64,000 nt of DNA from CALAED01 sp036378315 (lineage in GTDB: Bacteria; Actinomycetota; Actinomycetes; Streptosporangiales; Streptosporangiaceae): assembly GCA_036378315.1 (NCBI GenBank), contig DASUWU010000193.1, forward strand, positions 1 through 64,000, written 5' to 3'. The notes under the pieces are model-generated. The model did no database searches. It saw only the letters and a program-made list of their open reading frames with translations, and was not told the DNA's origin. The translations under genes and the position numbers were made by a program. How positions within the stretch are numbered: the first letter of the stretch is position 1; every line of letters begins with the position of its first letter. Shown here piece by piece: positions 49,529 to 58,329 of this stretch.

Positions 49529-52495
49529 GTGCGTACACTCGTGGAGGGAAACCCGGAGTCCGCTCGCGCCATGCAGCCCTCTACTACAGATGGTAATCGG
49601 GCGAAATCCGGTCGTAATTATCGGCGCTTGGGTCTACGTAACTGGCGAGTAGCGGTTCGGCTGCTCGCACTTATCGCGATTCCCACCGTCGTGGCGGCTT
49701 TGCTGGCCGGACTGCGGGTCTCCGCGGCCATGGACAATGCCAACGCCGACCAACGTCTCGAGAAGCTCTCCGACCTGGCCGCCAAAACGAATGCCATGGT
49801 CCATAAGGTCGAGGCGGAACGAGATCTGACGGCCGCATACGCGGCTACCAACGCCGATCCGAAAAAGCGCCCCGAAAGCGCCCGCGCCGCCCTGCGGCAG
49901 GCGCAACAGGACGTCGACGAGGCGGCGCAGGCGGTGCAGACCACACTGCCCGGCATCGACTCGTCCTATCCCGATGCCGTACGCCTGCGGGCGCGGAACA
50001 TCGAGAACTTCATCAACCAGCTCCCGGCGCTGCGCCAGATCACCACAGAGACGCTGCTGCCGCCAGAGGCGGGCGTTGAGAAGTACTCGGACGCCATCGA
50101 CACCCTGCTCGACCTCAACGACGACGTGGTCGGCGGCACCTCCGACCAGACGCTGCTCGCCACCGCGCGCGCCGAGGCCGCGCTCGCCCGGTTGAAGGAT
50201 CAGGCCAGCCTGGAAGGGGCGATCCTGCACGCCGTGCTGCTCAAGGGCTCGTTCGAGCCCACCGAGCTGGACGCGCTGCAGTCAGCCAGGGCCGAGCGCG
50301 AGGCCCAGCTCCTGGCTTTCCGTACCGTCGCCACCCTCCAGCAGCGCCAGGCGTTCGACGACACCGTGAGCGGACCCGAGATCGACCGCGGCGAGGCGAT
50401 GCGGGTCGAGGCCATCTCGAGCGCGACCGGGTCGCCCACCCTGTCGACCCGCCCGCTCGGCGTCCGCGACGCCAGTACGTGGAGCGGTTACACCACGGCG
50501 ACGATCGACAAGATGCGCACGGCGGAGCAGCAGGTCCTCGGACAGGTCATCGACCGCGCCGACGTGCTCAAGAAGAACGCCAGGCGGGCCGCCGTCATCG
50601 ACGCCGCACTGCTGTGCGTGGTCATCATCCTCGTCCTCGCCATCACCTTGGTCGTGGCCCAGTCGCTGGTCAGGCCGCTGCGGCGGCTGCGGGCCGGCGC
50701 GCTCGACATCGCCGGCAACCGGCTGCCAGGCCTGGTGGACCGGCTGCGCGATCCGGAGGCGGCCGCGGCCGGCATCCATGTGGCGCCGATCGACGTCGAT
50801 TCCACCGACGAGATCGGTGAGGTCGCCCGCGCCTTCGACGAGGTGCACCGCGAGGCGGTCCGGCTGGCCTCCAACGAGGCCCTGCTGCGCGGAAACATCA
50901 ACGCGATGTTCGTGAACCTCTCGCGGCGCAGCCAGTCGCTCATCGAGCGCCAGCTGCGGCTGATCGAAGACCTCGAGCAGGGCGAGCAGGACGAGGACCG
51001 GCTGGGCAACCTGTTCAAGCTGGACCACCTCGCCACCCGCATGCGCCGCAACTCAGAGAACCTGCTGGTGCTCGGCGGCCAGGAGCAGGTCCGGCGGTGG
51101 AACCAGCCGGTGCCGCTCATCGACATCGTGCGCGCCTCGCTGTCGGAGGTCGAGCAGTACGAGCGGGTCGGCCTGCGCGTCCAGGGCGACGTATCGGTCA
51201 TCGGCCCGGTGGTCAACGACCTCGTCCACCTCGTGGCCGAGCTCGTGGAGAACGCGACCGTCTTCTCCCCGGAACACACCAGGGTGACCGTGTCCGGCCA
51301 CCTGCTGAGCGGTGGCGGCGCGATGCTGCAGATCACCGACAACGGCGTCGGCATGGCGCCGGACGAGCTCGAGGCGGTCAACTGGCGGCTGGCCAACCCG
51401 CCGATCATCGACGCGTCCGCCGCTCGCCGCATGGGCCTGTTCGTCGTCGGCCGGCTGGCCGCGCGCAACGGCATCCGGGTCGAGCTGCGCTCCGCCCTGT
51501 CGGGCGGGCTCACCGCGTTCGTGCTGATGCCGGCGCGGATCATCGTGCAGGGCGGCGACCGGGGCACCGGGTTCACTCCGCGGCGGTTCGAGGTCGCCGA
51601 CTCGCCAAACCACCCGGTGCACGCCGCGGCCGGCGCGCTCGACTCCGGCGGCTGGGGACGGCACGGCGCCGTCACCGACCCGATGCCGGCCATCCGCGAG
51701 ACGGGACCGCAGCGTGGCTTCGACGGCACCGGGCCGCAGCCGGTCCTGCCGGACCGCGGGACATGGCAGCCGGCCGCGTCCTTCCAGGACCCAGACGCGG
51801 GTCCCGCGCACGCGGGACCGCGCCACGCCGGGCCGGGGCCGGCCGCCGGGCACGGCACCCCGGCGCAGGGAACGCCGGCGCTCGGCACGCCGATGCACGG
51901 CATGCCGGCGCTCGGCGGCGCGGCGCGCAGGGACCCGCCCAGGAACGGGACGCCGGAGCGGCCCGGCCTGTCCGCGGGCGCCGACCAACCGGCGGGCTTC
52001 GACCGGCAGTACGACGGCCAGCAGTACGACAACCAGCAGTACGAACAGCATGACGGGTATGCCGCGTCGTCGAGCCCCGGCGGGGCGGGCGGCACCTGGG
52101 AGCGCGTCGAATCCACCGGACCGATCAGGCGAGAGGAGCGATTGCCCATCTTTGACGCGATTGAGTCGGAGTGGTTCCAGCGCAGATCTCCCGGGTCCGG
52201 GGCGTCCGCATCGTCCGCGTCCAGTCCAGCGCCCGCCTGGAGGTCGCCGGGAGACGAGGGCTGGCGGGTCGCGGAGGCGACGATGCGGGCGCCCAAGGCC
52301 GCCGGCCGCACCGCCTCCGGACTGCCGAAGCGCGTACCGGGCAAGAACCGGCTGCCGGGATCAGTGACCACCTCCGGTCCGGTGGCTCCGCCCAAGTCCG
52401 CCGAGGCCATGCGGGCCCGCTTCGCGAGCTTCCAGCAGGGGATCAACCAAGGCCGGGCCTCGGCACGGCCGGACGACAATGGTGATAACGGATGA
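49529..52495 (+). CDS. cvnA: Conservon sensor kinase-like protein (CvnA)
   Basis: 988 residues. First transmembrane helix at about 43-66 (VAVRLLALIAIPTVVAALLA), a large extracellular NIT-like helical domain (~70-345), second helix ~352-378, HAMP, then the conserved MFVNLSRRSQSLIERQLRLI block and an HATPase_c domain (N-box ENATVFSPEHTRVTV, G1 DNGVGMAPDEL). The C-terminal ~250 residues are a Gly/Pro/Ala-rich, low-complexity tail with HAGPRHAGPG-like repeats. Conservon CvnA proteins resemble sensor kinases but are not shown to autophosphorylate. GTG 49529 follows GGAGG. The next three genes complete the conservon. Confidence 0.92.
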   Translation: MRTLVEGNPESARAMQPSTTDGNRAKSGRNYRRLGLRNWRVAVRLLALIAIPTVVAALLAGLRVSAAMDNANADQRLEKLSDLAAKTNAMVHKVEAERDLTAAYAATNADPKKRPESARAALRQAQQDVDEAAQAVQTTLPGIDSSYPDAVRLRARNIENFINQLPALRQITTETLLPPEAGVEKYSDAIDTLLDLNDDVVGGTSDQTLLATARAEAALARLKDQASLEGAILHAVLLKGSFEPTELDALQSARAEREAQLLAFRTVATLQQRQAFDDTVSGPEIDRGEAMRVEAISSATGSPTLSTRPLGVRDASTWSGYTTATIDKMRTAEQQVLGQVIDRADVLKKNARRAAVIDAALLCVVIILVLAITLVVAQSLVRPLRRLRAGALDIAGNRLPGLVDRLRDPEAAAAGIHVAPIDVDSTDEIGEVARAFDEVHREAVRLASNEALLRGNINAMFVNLSRRSQSLIERQLRLIEDLEQGEQDEDRLGNLFKLDHLATRMRRNSENLLVLGGQEQVRRWNQPVPLIDIVRASLSEVEQYERVGLRVQGDVSVIGPVVNDLVHLVAELVENATVFSPEHTRVTVSGHLLSGGGAMLQITDNGVGMAPDELEAVNWRLANPPIIDASAARRMGLFVVGRLAARNGIRVELRSALSGGLTAFVLMPARIIVQGGDRGTGFTPRRFEVADSPNHPVHAAAGALDSGGWGRHGAVTDPMPAIRETGPQRGFDGTGPQPVLPDRGTWQPAASFQDPDAGPAHAGPRHAGPGPAAGHGTPAQGTPALGTPMHGMPALGGAARRDPPRNGTPERPGLSAGADQPAGFDRQYDGQQYDNQQYEQHDGYAASSSPGGAGGTWERVESTGPIRREERLPIFDAIESEWFQRRSPGSGASASSASSPAPAWRSPGDEGWRVAEATMRAPKAAGRTASGLPKRVPGKNRLPGSVTTSGPVAPPKSAEAMRARFASFQQGINQGRASARPDDNGDNG

Positions 52496-52524
52496 TCCGG
52501 GGTTCTCGAAGAACAGGAGACGGT

Positions 52525-52941
52525 GTGAGTCAGCCGAGCGGACAAGACCTGAGCTTCCTGGTGACGAATTTCGTCAACCAGGTGCCGAAGGTCGCGCACT
52601 CGGTCGTGGTGTCCTCCGACGGGCTGCCGCTGGCGTTCTCGGAGGGTTTCCCGGCGGAGCGGGCGGACCAGCTCGCCGCCATCGCGTCGGGGCTGACGAG
52701 CCTGACCCATGGTGCGGCCCGGATCTTCGAGGCCGGCGGGGTCGCCCAGACGGTCGTCGAGATGGAGCGCGGACTGCTGTTCGTGATGGCCATCCGCAAC
52801 GGATCGGTGCTGGCCGTGCTCGCCGCACCGGACTGCGACATGGGCTTGGTGGCCTACGAGATGACCCTCCTGGTGGAGCGCGTCGGCCGGGTGCTGACCC
52901 CGGCGCTGCGTACCGAGCTGGGGGCGGGACCACCCCGGTAA
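52525..52941 (+). CDS. cvnB: Roadblock/LC7 protein (CvnB)
   Basis: 138 residues. The roadblock/LC7 fold of conservon CvnB: LSFLVTNFVNQVPKVAHSVV, VSSDGLPLAFSEGF, ERADQLAAIASGLTSLT, GAARIFEAGGVAQTVVEMER, VLAVLAAPDCDMGLVAYEMT. It probably acts as a regulator or exchange-factor-like partner of the CvnD GTPase. The GTG at 52525 with AGGAGACG upstream fits the family N-terminus; an ATG at 52492 overlapping the CvnA stop (ATGA) gives eleven extra residues and is the alternative. Confidence 0.9.
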   Translation: MSQPSGQDLSFLVTNFVNQVPKVAHSVVVSSDGLPLAFSEGFPAERADQLAAIASGLTSLTHGAARIFEAGGVAQTVVEMERGLLFVMAIRNGSVLAVLAAPDCDMGLVAYEMTLLVERVGRVLTPALRTELGAGPPR

Positions 52942-52992
52942 TCCCGGGTCAGGAGCGGTGCATCGGGGGGGAGAAGGTCGTGGGAGGGGACC

Positions 52993-53394
52993 GTGGTCGA
53001 TGAGGAAAGGCACAACCAGCTAGCCGGCCTGCCGGCGCAGCGTTCGGGCGGCGAGGCGAGCTCGCTGGTACGCCCCTACGCGGTGACCGGCGGCCGGACG
53101 CGCCCGCGCATGGAGCTGGCTGTCGAGGCGCTCGTGGCGATCGCCCCGTACCCGCCGCGAGACGTGACCACCCTTACTCCCGAGTATCAGGCGATCATGG
53201 ATTTGGCCCGCGGTTGGCGGTCGGTGGCGGAGATCTCCGCGCTCCTGCGCCTCCCCCTGGGGGTGGCGCGGGTGCTCATCGCCGACATGGCGCACGAAGG
53301 ACTCCTGCGCCTGAGCCAGCCCGCCGCGGCCGAGGGACAGCAGCCCGACGTACGCCTGCTGGAAAGGGTGCTCAGTGGACTTCGCAAGCTCTAA
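52993..53394 (+). CDS. cvnC: DUF742 protein (CvnC)
   Basis: 133 residues. DUF742: SSLVRPYAVTGGRTRPRMEL and the later EYQAIMDLARGWRSVAEISA followed by LLRLPLGVARVLIADMAHEG, a winged-helix-like region; the Arg-rich VTGGRTRPR patch is characteristic. CvnC interacts with the other conservon proteins in Streptomyces; molecular role not settled. GTG 52993 follows GGGAGGGG. The 3' end overlaps the CvnD start by 20 bases, so the proteins are coupled. Confidence 0.9.
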   Translation: MVDEERHNQLAGLPAQRSGGEASSLVRPYAVTGGRTRPRMELAVEALVAIAPYPPRDVTTLTPEYQAIMDLARGWRSVAEISALLRLPLGVARVLIADMAHEGLLRLSQPAAAEGQQPDVRLLERVLSGLRKL

Positions 53395-54007
53395 CCCGGC
53401 GACGTCGCCGGCTATGACGTCCGTCAAGATCATCGTGGGCGGGGGCTTCGGTGTCGGTAAAACCACTTTCGTGAGTTCGGTTTCGGAGATCATGCCGCTC
53501 ACCACGGAGGCGGTGATGACGGCGGCCAGCGCGGGGGTGGATGACCTGTCCGCCGTACCCGACAAGACGACCACGACGGTGGCGATGGACTTCGGCAGGG
53601 TCACCCTCGACAGCGACCTGATCCTCTACCTGTTCGGGACGCCGGGGCAGCACCGCTTCTGGTTCATGTGGGACGACCTCGTCAAGGGCGCGATCGGCGC
53701 GGTCGTGCTCGTCGACACCAGGCGGCTGGCCGACTCCTTCCCCGCCGTCGACTACTTCGAGTCCTCGAGCGTGCCGTTCGTCGTGGCGGTCAACGGCTTT
53801 TACGGGCATTTCCCGCACGCCGTTGAGGAGGTGCGCGAGGCGCTCACGGTCAGCCCGCACGTCCCCGTCCTGCAGGTCGACGCGCGCAGCCGCGAGTCGA
53901 CCAAGGCCACCTTGATCAACCTTGTCGAGCACGCCATGGCCATGCACACGGGCGTGCTGCGCACCGGCTCGCCGCCGGGCGTGGCATCGCCGCAGCCGCG
54001 ATACTGA
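53375..54007 (+). CDS. cvnD: Conservon GTPase (CvnD)
   Basis: 210 residues, small Ras/MglA-like ATP/GTP-binding protein. P-loop IIVGGGFGVGKTTFVSSVSE, switch-region TTTTVAMDFGRV, DLILYLFGTPGQHRFWFMWD (G3, DxxG equivalent FGTPGQ) and VVAVNGFYG (N-K-x-D equivalent altered to VNGF). GTG 53375 lies inside the end of CvnC. Expected to switch on the nucleotide-bound state under CvnA/CvnB control. A strong hairpin follows 9 bases beyond the stop. Confidence 0.92.
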   Translation: MDFASSNPATSPAMTSVKIIVGGGFGVGKTTFVSSVSEIMPLTTEAVMTAASAGVDDLSAVPDKTTTTVAMDFGRVTLDSDLILYLFGTPGQHRFWFMWDDLVKGAIGAVVLVDTRRLADSFPAVDYFESSSVPFVVAVNGFYGHFPHAVEEVREALTVSPHVPVLQVDARSRESTKATLINLVEHAMAMHTGVLRTGSPPGVASPQPRY

Positions 54008-54015
54008 CCCTCCAC

Positions 54016-54052
54016 GGCAACGGCCGGTACCTGACCGGTACCGGCCGTTGCC
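54016..54052. terminator. Perfect 16-bp stem between the conservon and STAS gene
   Basis: GGCAACGGCCGGTACC (54016-54031), TGACC loop, exact reverse complement at 54037-54052. It lies between convergent genes and probably works in both directions. No T-tract. Confidence 0.75.
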
Positions 54053-54083
54053 AATGGCCTATGGCCTTCTCGTGCCTGCCGGG

Positions 54084-54452
54084 CTACGGCGTCACCTCCG
54101 ATGACGCCGGGGTGCGCGGGGCGGTGGCCTCGGCGACCGTCTCGTACACGTCGAGCCGGCCGGTCAGGCCGGTGATCTCCAGGGTGCGGCGAACGATGGG
54201 ACGCGGGGCGACGAGGCCGAGGCTGCCGCCGGCCGCCGTCACGGCCTTGTGGCAGGTGACGATGACGGACAGGCCCTGGGAATCCATGAACTCCAGTTCG
54301 GTCAGGTCGAGGATGATGCGCTCCCCGTAGAACTGCCGTGCCTTGCGAAGGTCGTCGCGCAGGTCGTCGACAGTGGCGATATCCAGCTCACCCTTGAGCC
54401 GGAGGACGGCATGACCGCCGACCTCCTGGGTGGTCAACTGCAGGTGTTGCAC
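54084..54452 (-). CDS. STAS anti-sigma factor antagonist
   Basis: 122 residues. STAS fold: LTTQEVGGHAVLRLKGELDI, TVDDLRDDLRKARQFYGERI, ILDLTELEFMDSQGLSVIV and RRTLEITGLTGRLDVYETV. The Ser in MDSQGL is the usual phosphorylation site in RsbV/BldG-type antagonists. Acts with a partner kinase and SpoIIE phosphatase; the GAF-SpoIIE protein at 4174-5904 is one in this window, but a link is unproven. The GTG at 54452 has GGAGGAGG close upstream, deciding the start over a longer frame to 54485. Confidence 0.87.
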   Translation of the reverse strand: MQHLQLTTQEVGGHAVLRLKGELDIATVDDLRDDLRKARQFYGERIILDLTELEFMDSQGLSVIVTCHKAVTAAGGSLGLVAPRPIVRRTLEITGLTGRLDVYETVAEATAPRTPASSEVTP

Positions 54453-54687
54453 CGGGGATTTCCTCCTCCGGATATGAGGCGACACCGCGACCCCGCGGTC
54501 TGGATGGGACGCGGCCTATGAACTAACTGTCCCTGACGTTGCTCGATCTGCCAATACGCTGCCGTCCGGGCCTCGTTCGCCGGCCGCTCCGTGCCACGTC
54601 CGGCTGAGCGGACCGGGATGAACGTGTATTAGACGTGTATCAGATGGACGAACCACCGTCGAAATTCGATCCCTGGAGAGATCGCTC

Positions 54688-57600
54688 GTGAGTGCGCCGC
54701 GCCTGCCAGAACATCTCGAGCTGCTGCTCACCGATGAGCCGGTGCTCGACGTGTACGCCCACGGCCCGTGGCGGGTGCCGGACGGCCTGCTCGACGAGGT
54801 GCGGGAGCGGGCCATGGCCCTCGAGGCGGACGAGCGCGCGTTGCCGCTCACCCGCCCGCTGAGCGCCTTCTACTCCGACGACACCTCGGTGACCGGGGCG
54901 GAGATGTGGTCGGTGCTGACCTTCCTGCTCGGCGCGTCGGCGGTACGCGGCGGGTCGCGCGGCGATGTCGACTACGAGCTGCTGAACGGCTTCCTGGCCA
55001 AGCCGGAACCGCCTGTACGCGATCCGCTGTCGTGGTTCAGCCAGGGAGGCCGGTTCCGGCCGCCCGGGCTGTGGCTGGTCGAGCCGGCCGGCACCGACCG
55101 GGAGCGGCGCGCCCTGATGTACGACCTGGCGCGCGAGTGCCTCGACGTCTTCACCGGGATCGAGCCGATCGAAGAGCGCCGCCTGGCGCTGATCGCGTTG
55201 CACGACGGACGGGCGGCCGACCCGGAACGGCGCGAGAAGGATCTCACCGTGCCCGAGGACGAGCTCGAACGGCTGTGGGCCGACGAAGCGTCCGAGGCGG
55301 TGCTGGGCGCACTGCCCGAGCTGTCCGGCGTGCTCGGCTACCTCGAGTGGTGCTGCGCGGGGTTCGTGGCCGCGCACGAGCGGCTGGCCGCCGCCGCGCC
55401 CGGCGGTGACCCGCTGGACACCGCGCTGGCCAGGCTGCTGCTGCAGGCCGAGCTGAAGGAGCTCCCCGCCGAGCTCGCCGTCGCGCTCGGCGCCGGCCGG
55501 TACGAGTCGGTGGCCGAACGGCTGCCGGCCGTCCGGCGGACCTTCCTGGTCGAGGCGTGGGCGGCCGAAATCAGGGCCTGGCTGGCGCGCGGTCTCGTGG
55601 CCGGCGAGGCGGACGCCTGCCGGGTGTGGCTGGACATGGCGGTCCGGGTGACCGGCGCCGTCCAGGGGCTGCCGGACACGGCGGCCCAGCCGCGGACCAA
55701 GGTGCCGGTTCGGGCCTTCCAGGCCGACGTCCGGCGGCTGTTCCAGGATCGCCGGAGGCGTACGGTCGCCAACCCGTTCGCGGCCAAGCTGGCCGCCGCC
55801 GGCGTCGCCGCAGGGGCGGCCGACGCCCCGCCCGGTCCGCCGGGCGGGGCCGGTCAGGCGGCCGGTCCCGACCCGCCCGAGCGGATCGTCGGGCAGCCGG
55901 AGCTGGCCGCCGCGGTAAGGGACGCCCTGCTGGCCGCGACCGGCACGCACGGCGCCCCCGCACCGGTACGGATGATCGTCGCGGGGCCCGAGGGCACCGG
56001 CAAGGGCACCGCGGTCGCCGTGCTCGAGCGGGCGCTCGTCGCGGCCGGCGTGATCCGCGAGGCGTACTGGATCTCCGACCAGGTGTTCCAGAGCCTGCAC
56101 GTCAGCGACGCGATCCTGTGGTTCCAGGCGCGGGTGCGCGAATGCGTCGACGGCAGGATGCTGCTCGTGGTGAACGACCTCGACCGGCTGCTGGGCCACG
56201 ACAGGTGCGGGCCCGCCGTGGTCGAGGAACTGCGCCGGCTGCTGGGGCGGCATCGTCGTCTGCACGTCGTCGCGCTGTGCGGCCCGGGCGGCGACGAGCG
56301 GATCTTCGACGTCAACCCGGCACTGGCCGGCGAGCTGCGGGCGGCCCGTACCGCGGAGTTCGGCGAGGAGCACTTCGCCGAGTTGTTCCGCCGCGCCGTC
56401 GCCGATCGCGGCGCCGCCGTCGCGGCCGCGGTGGCCGGGACGGCGGGCGTGCTGCTCGCCCGCACCCCGCCGCTGCTGAACCTGCGGAACGCCAGGCTCG
56501 TGGAGTACCTGGCCGACCAGTGCGTCACGGCGGCGCGGGCAAGGACGGCGGCCGCCGGGGCGGCGGCGGTGGTCACCGCGGCCGAGGTCACCGCGGCGGA
56601 TCTGCCGCAGCGGCTGACCCTCGGCGGGGCGGCGGGGATCGACCCCCAGGCGGAGCTCGAGGACTGCGCCGGCATCGAGCCGGTCAAGCGCGAGGTCGGC
56701 CTGCTCGTCGCGGAGGCCAAAGCCGCCAGGCTGCGCCGTGAGGCCGGCATGCCGGTCGCCGCCTGGCCGCGGCACCTCGTCTTCACCGGGAATCCGGGCA
56801 CCGGCAAGACCATGGTCGCCCGCATCATCGGACGCATGCTCGCCGGCATCGGCGCCCTGTCCTCGGGGCATCTCGTCGAGGTGGACCGGTCCGACCTGGT
56901 CGGCGAGTACGCCAGCGAGAGCGGTCCCAAGGTGCGGCGGGCGGTCGAGCGCGCGGTCGGCGGTGTGCTGTGCGTCGCGGACGCGCACACCCTGGCCAGG
57001 GCCGACTCGCCGCGCAACGCCGAGGCGATCGAGATGCTGCTGGCCGCGCTGCGGGCGCACCGCAGCGACCTGATCGTCGTGCTGACCGGGCCGGCCGCCG
57101 AGGTCAACGGGTTCCTCAAGGGCGATCCCGAGCTGGCCGCGTTCTTCCCCAAAATCGTCCGGTTCCCCGACCTGACCGCCGACGACCTGGTGCGGGTCTT
57201 CGCGGACAAGGCCGCCGACGCCGGGTTCGCGCTGCGCGACGGCGTGCTCGGCAAGGTGCGGACGGTGGTGGCTGCGGCGTCCCGCGGGCCGGCGTTCACC
57301 AACGCCAGGATGATGGCCGGCCTGCTGGACCGCGCGGTGGCGATGCAGGCCCGCCGGGTGCTCGAGGACGGCGTGGTCGACGAGGACGAGTCGCTCGACG
57401 AGTTGCTGGTCGAGGACATCCCGGACGCGCTCGTCGCGGGCGGTGCCGTCCAGCCGCCCGACGACCCGATCGCCGAGATCGACCGGCTGATCGGCCTGGA
57501 TGCCGTCAAGCACGAGGTGAAGCTGCTCGTCGCCGAGGCGAGGGCGGAGCGGCTGCGCCGCGACGCCGGCATCCCGATCGCCGCCCCGGCGCGGCACATG

Positions 57601-58317
57601 GTGTTCACCGGCAACCCCGGCACGGCGAAGACGACGATCGCGCGGCTCATCGCCGCCGTCTACGCCAAGCTCGGGCTGCTGTCGTCGGGGCATCTGGTCG
57701 AGGTGGGTCGTGCCGACCTCGTCGCCGAGTACGTCGGCCAGACCGCGCCCAAGGTCAGGGCGGCGGTGGAGCGGGCGCTCGGCGGCGTGCTGTTCATCGA
57801 CGAGGCGTACGCGCTGACCTCCTCGGACTCCCAGCGCGACTTCGGGCACGAGGCGATCGCTGAGCTCCTGAAGCTGATGGAGGAGCAACGCGCCGACCTG
57901 GTGGTCATCGTCGCCGGGTACGCGCGGGAGATGGCGCGGTTCCTCGCGTTCAACCCGGGTGTGGCCGCCCGCTTCCCGACCGTGCTGGAGTTCCCCGACT
58001 ACTCCGACGACGAACTTGTAGCGATATTTGAGTTCATGGCGGCAGAAGCCGGTTTCACTCTTGATGTCGGAGTACTCGACGCCGTCCGGAGGCTGCTGCG
58101 TGCCGCCCGCCGCGGGCCGTCGTTCGGCAACGCCAGGCTGATGCGCAACCTGCTCGAACGGTCCATCGCGCGGCAGGCGCAGCGGATCACCTCAGAGACC
58201 GACGGCCCCGCCGGCGGCGTGAGCGGCAACGAGGTCCGCCTGCTGCGGCCGGGGGACCTGCCCGACCGCGAGCCGTCCGACCAGGCGGTCGACGGCCGCT
58301 ACGGACCGTACATCTAG
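54688..58317 (+). CDS. Large AAA+ protein with three CbxX/CfqX-type modules
   Basis: 1209 residues. A helical N-terminal part (~1-370) without known motifs, then three AAA+ modules: ~425-620 (Walker A GPEGTGKGTAV, Walker B replaced by VVNDLDRLL), ~665-900 (FTGNPGTGKTMVARIIG; Walker B VLCVADAHTLARA, lacking the catalytic Glu) and ~940-1180 (FTGNPGTAKTTIARLIA; intact VLFIDEAYALTSS). The latter two are CbxX/CfqX-like, related to EccA and SpoVK. Only the third therefore has an intact Walker B; the others may bind but not hydrolyse ATP. GTG 54688 follows GGAGAG. It is 680 bases past the conservon and diverges from the STAS gene. Confidence 0.88.
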   Translation: MSAPRLPEHLELLLTDEPVLDVYAHGPWRVPDGLLDEVRERAMALEADERALPLTRPLSAFYSDDTSVTGAEMWSVLTFLLGASAVRGGSRGDVDYELLNGFLAKPEPPVRDPLSWFSQGGRFRPPGLWLVEPAGTDRERRALMYDLARECLDVFTGIEPIEERRLALIALHDGRAADPERREKDLTVPEDELERLWADEASEAVLGALPELSGVLGYLEWCCAGFVAAHERLAAAAPGGDPLDTALARLLLQAELKELPAELAVALGAGRYESVAERLPAVRRTFLVEAWAAEIRAWLARGLVAGEADACRVWLDMAVRVTGAVQGLPDTAAQPRTKVPVRAFQADVRRLFQDRRRRTVANPFAAKLAAAGVAAGAADAPPGPPGGAGQAAGPDPPERIVGQPELAAAVRDALLAATGTHGAPAPVRMIVAGPEGTGKGTAVAVLERALVAAGVIREAYWISDQVFQSLHVSDAILWFQARVRECVDGRMLLVVNDLDRLLGHDRCGPAVVEELRRLLGRHRRLHVVALCGPGGDERIFDVNPALAGELRAARTAEFGEEHFAELFRRAVADRGAAVAAAVAGTAGVLLARTPPLLNLRNARLVEYLADQCVTAARARTAAAGAAAVVTAAEVTAADLPQRLTLGGAAGIDPQAELEDCAGIEPVKREVGLLVAEAKAARLRREAGMPVAAWPRHLVFTGNPGTGKTMVARIIGRMLAGIGALSSGHLVEVDRSDLVGEYASESGPKVRRAVERAVGGVLCVADAHTLARADSPRNAEAIEMLLAALRAHRSDLIVVLTGPAAEVNGFLKGDPELAAFFPKIVRFPDLTADDLVRVFADKAADAGFALRDGVLGKVRTVVAAASRGPAFTNARMMAGLLDRAVAMQARRVLEDGVVDEDESLDELLVEDIPDALVAGGAVQPPDDPIAEIDRLIGLDAVKHEVKLLVAEARAERLRRDAGIPIAAPARHMVFTGNPGTAKTTIARLIAAVYAKLGLLSSGHLVEVGRADLVAEYVGQTAPKVRAAVERALGGVLFIDEAYALTSSDSQRDFGHEAIAELLKLMEEQRADLVVIVAGYAREMARFLAFNPGVAARFPTVLEFPDYSDDELVAIFEFMAAEAGFTLDVGVLDAVRRLLRAARRGPSFGNARLMRNLLERSIARQAQRITSETDGPAGGVSGNEVRLLRPGDLPDREPSDQAVDGRYGPYI

Positions 58318-58329
58318 ACCTTGACCAGG

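Noticed and set aside
54640..57888. Very long open frame (over 1000 codons) on the minus strand opposite the AAA+ gene
   Set aside because: Its product is His/Arg/Gly/Gln-rich low-complexity sequence with no domain. The plus strand carries three clear AAA+ modules with proper motifs. Long antisense frames are a usual by-product of GC-rich codon use.
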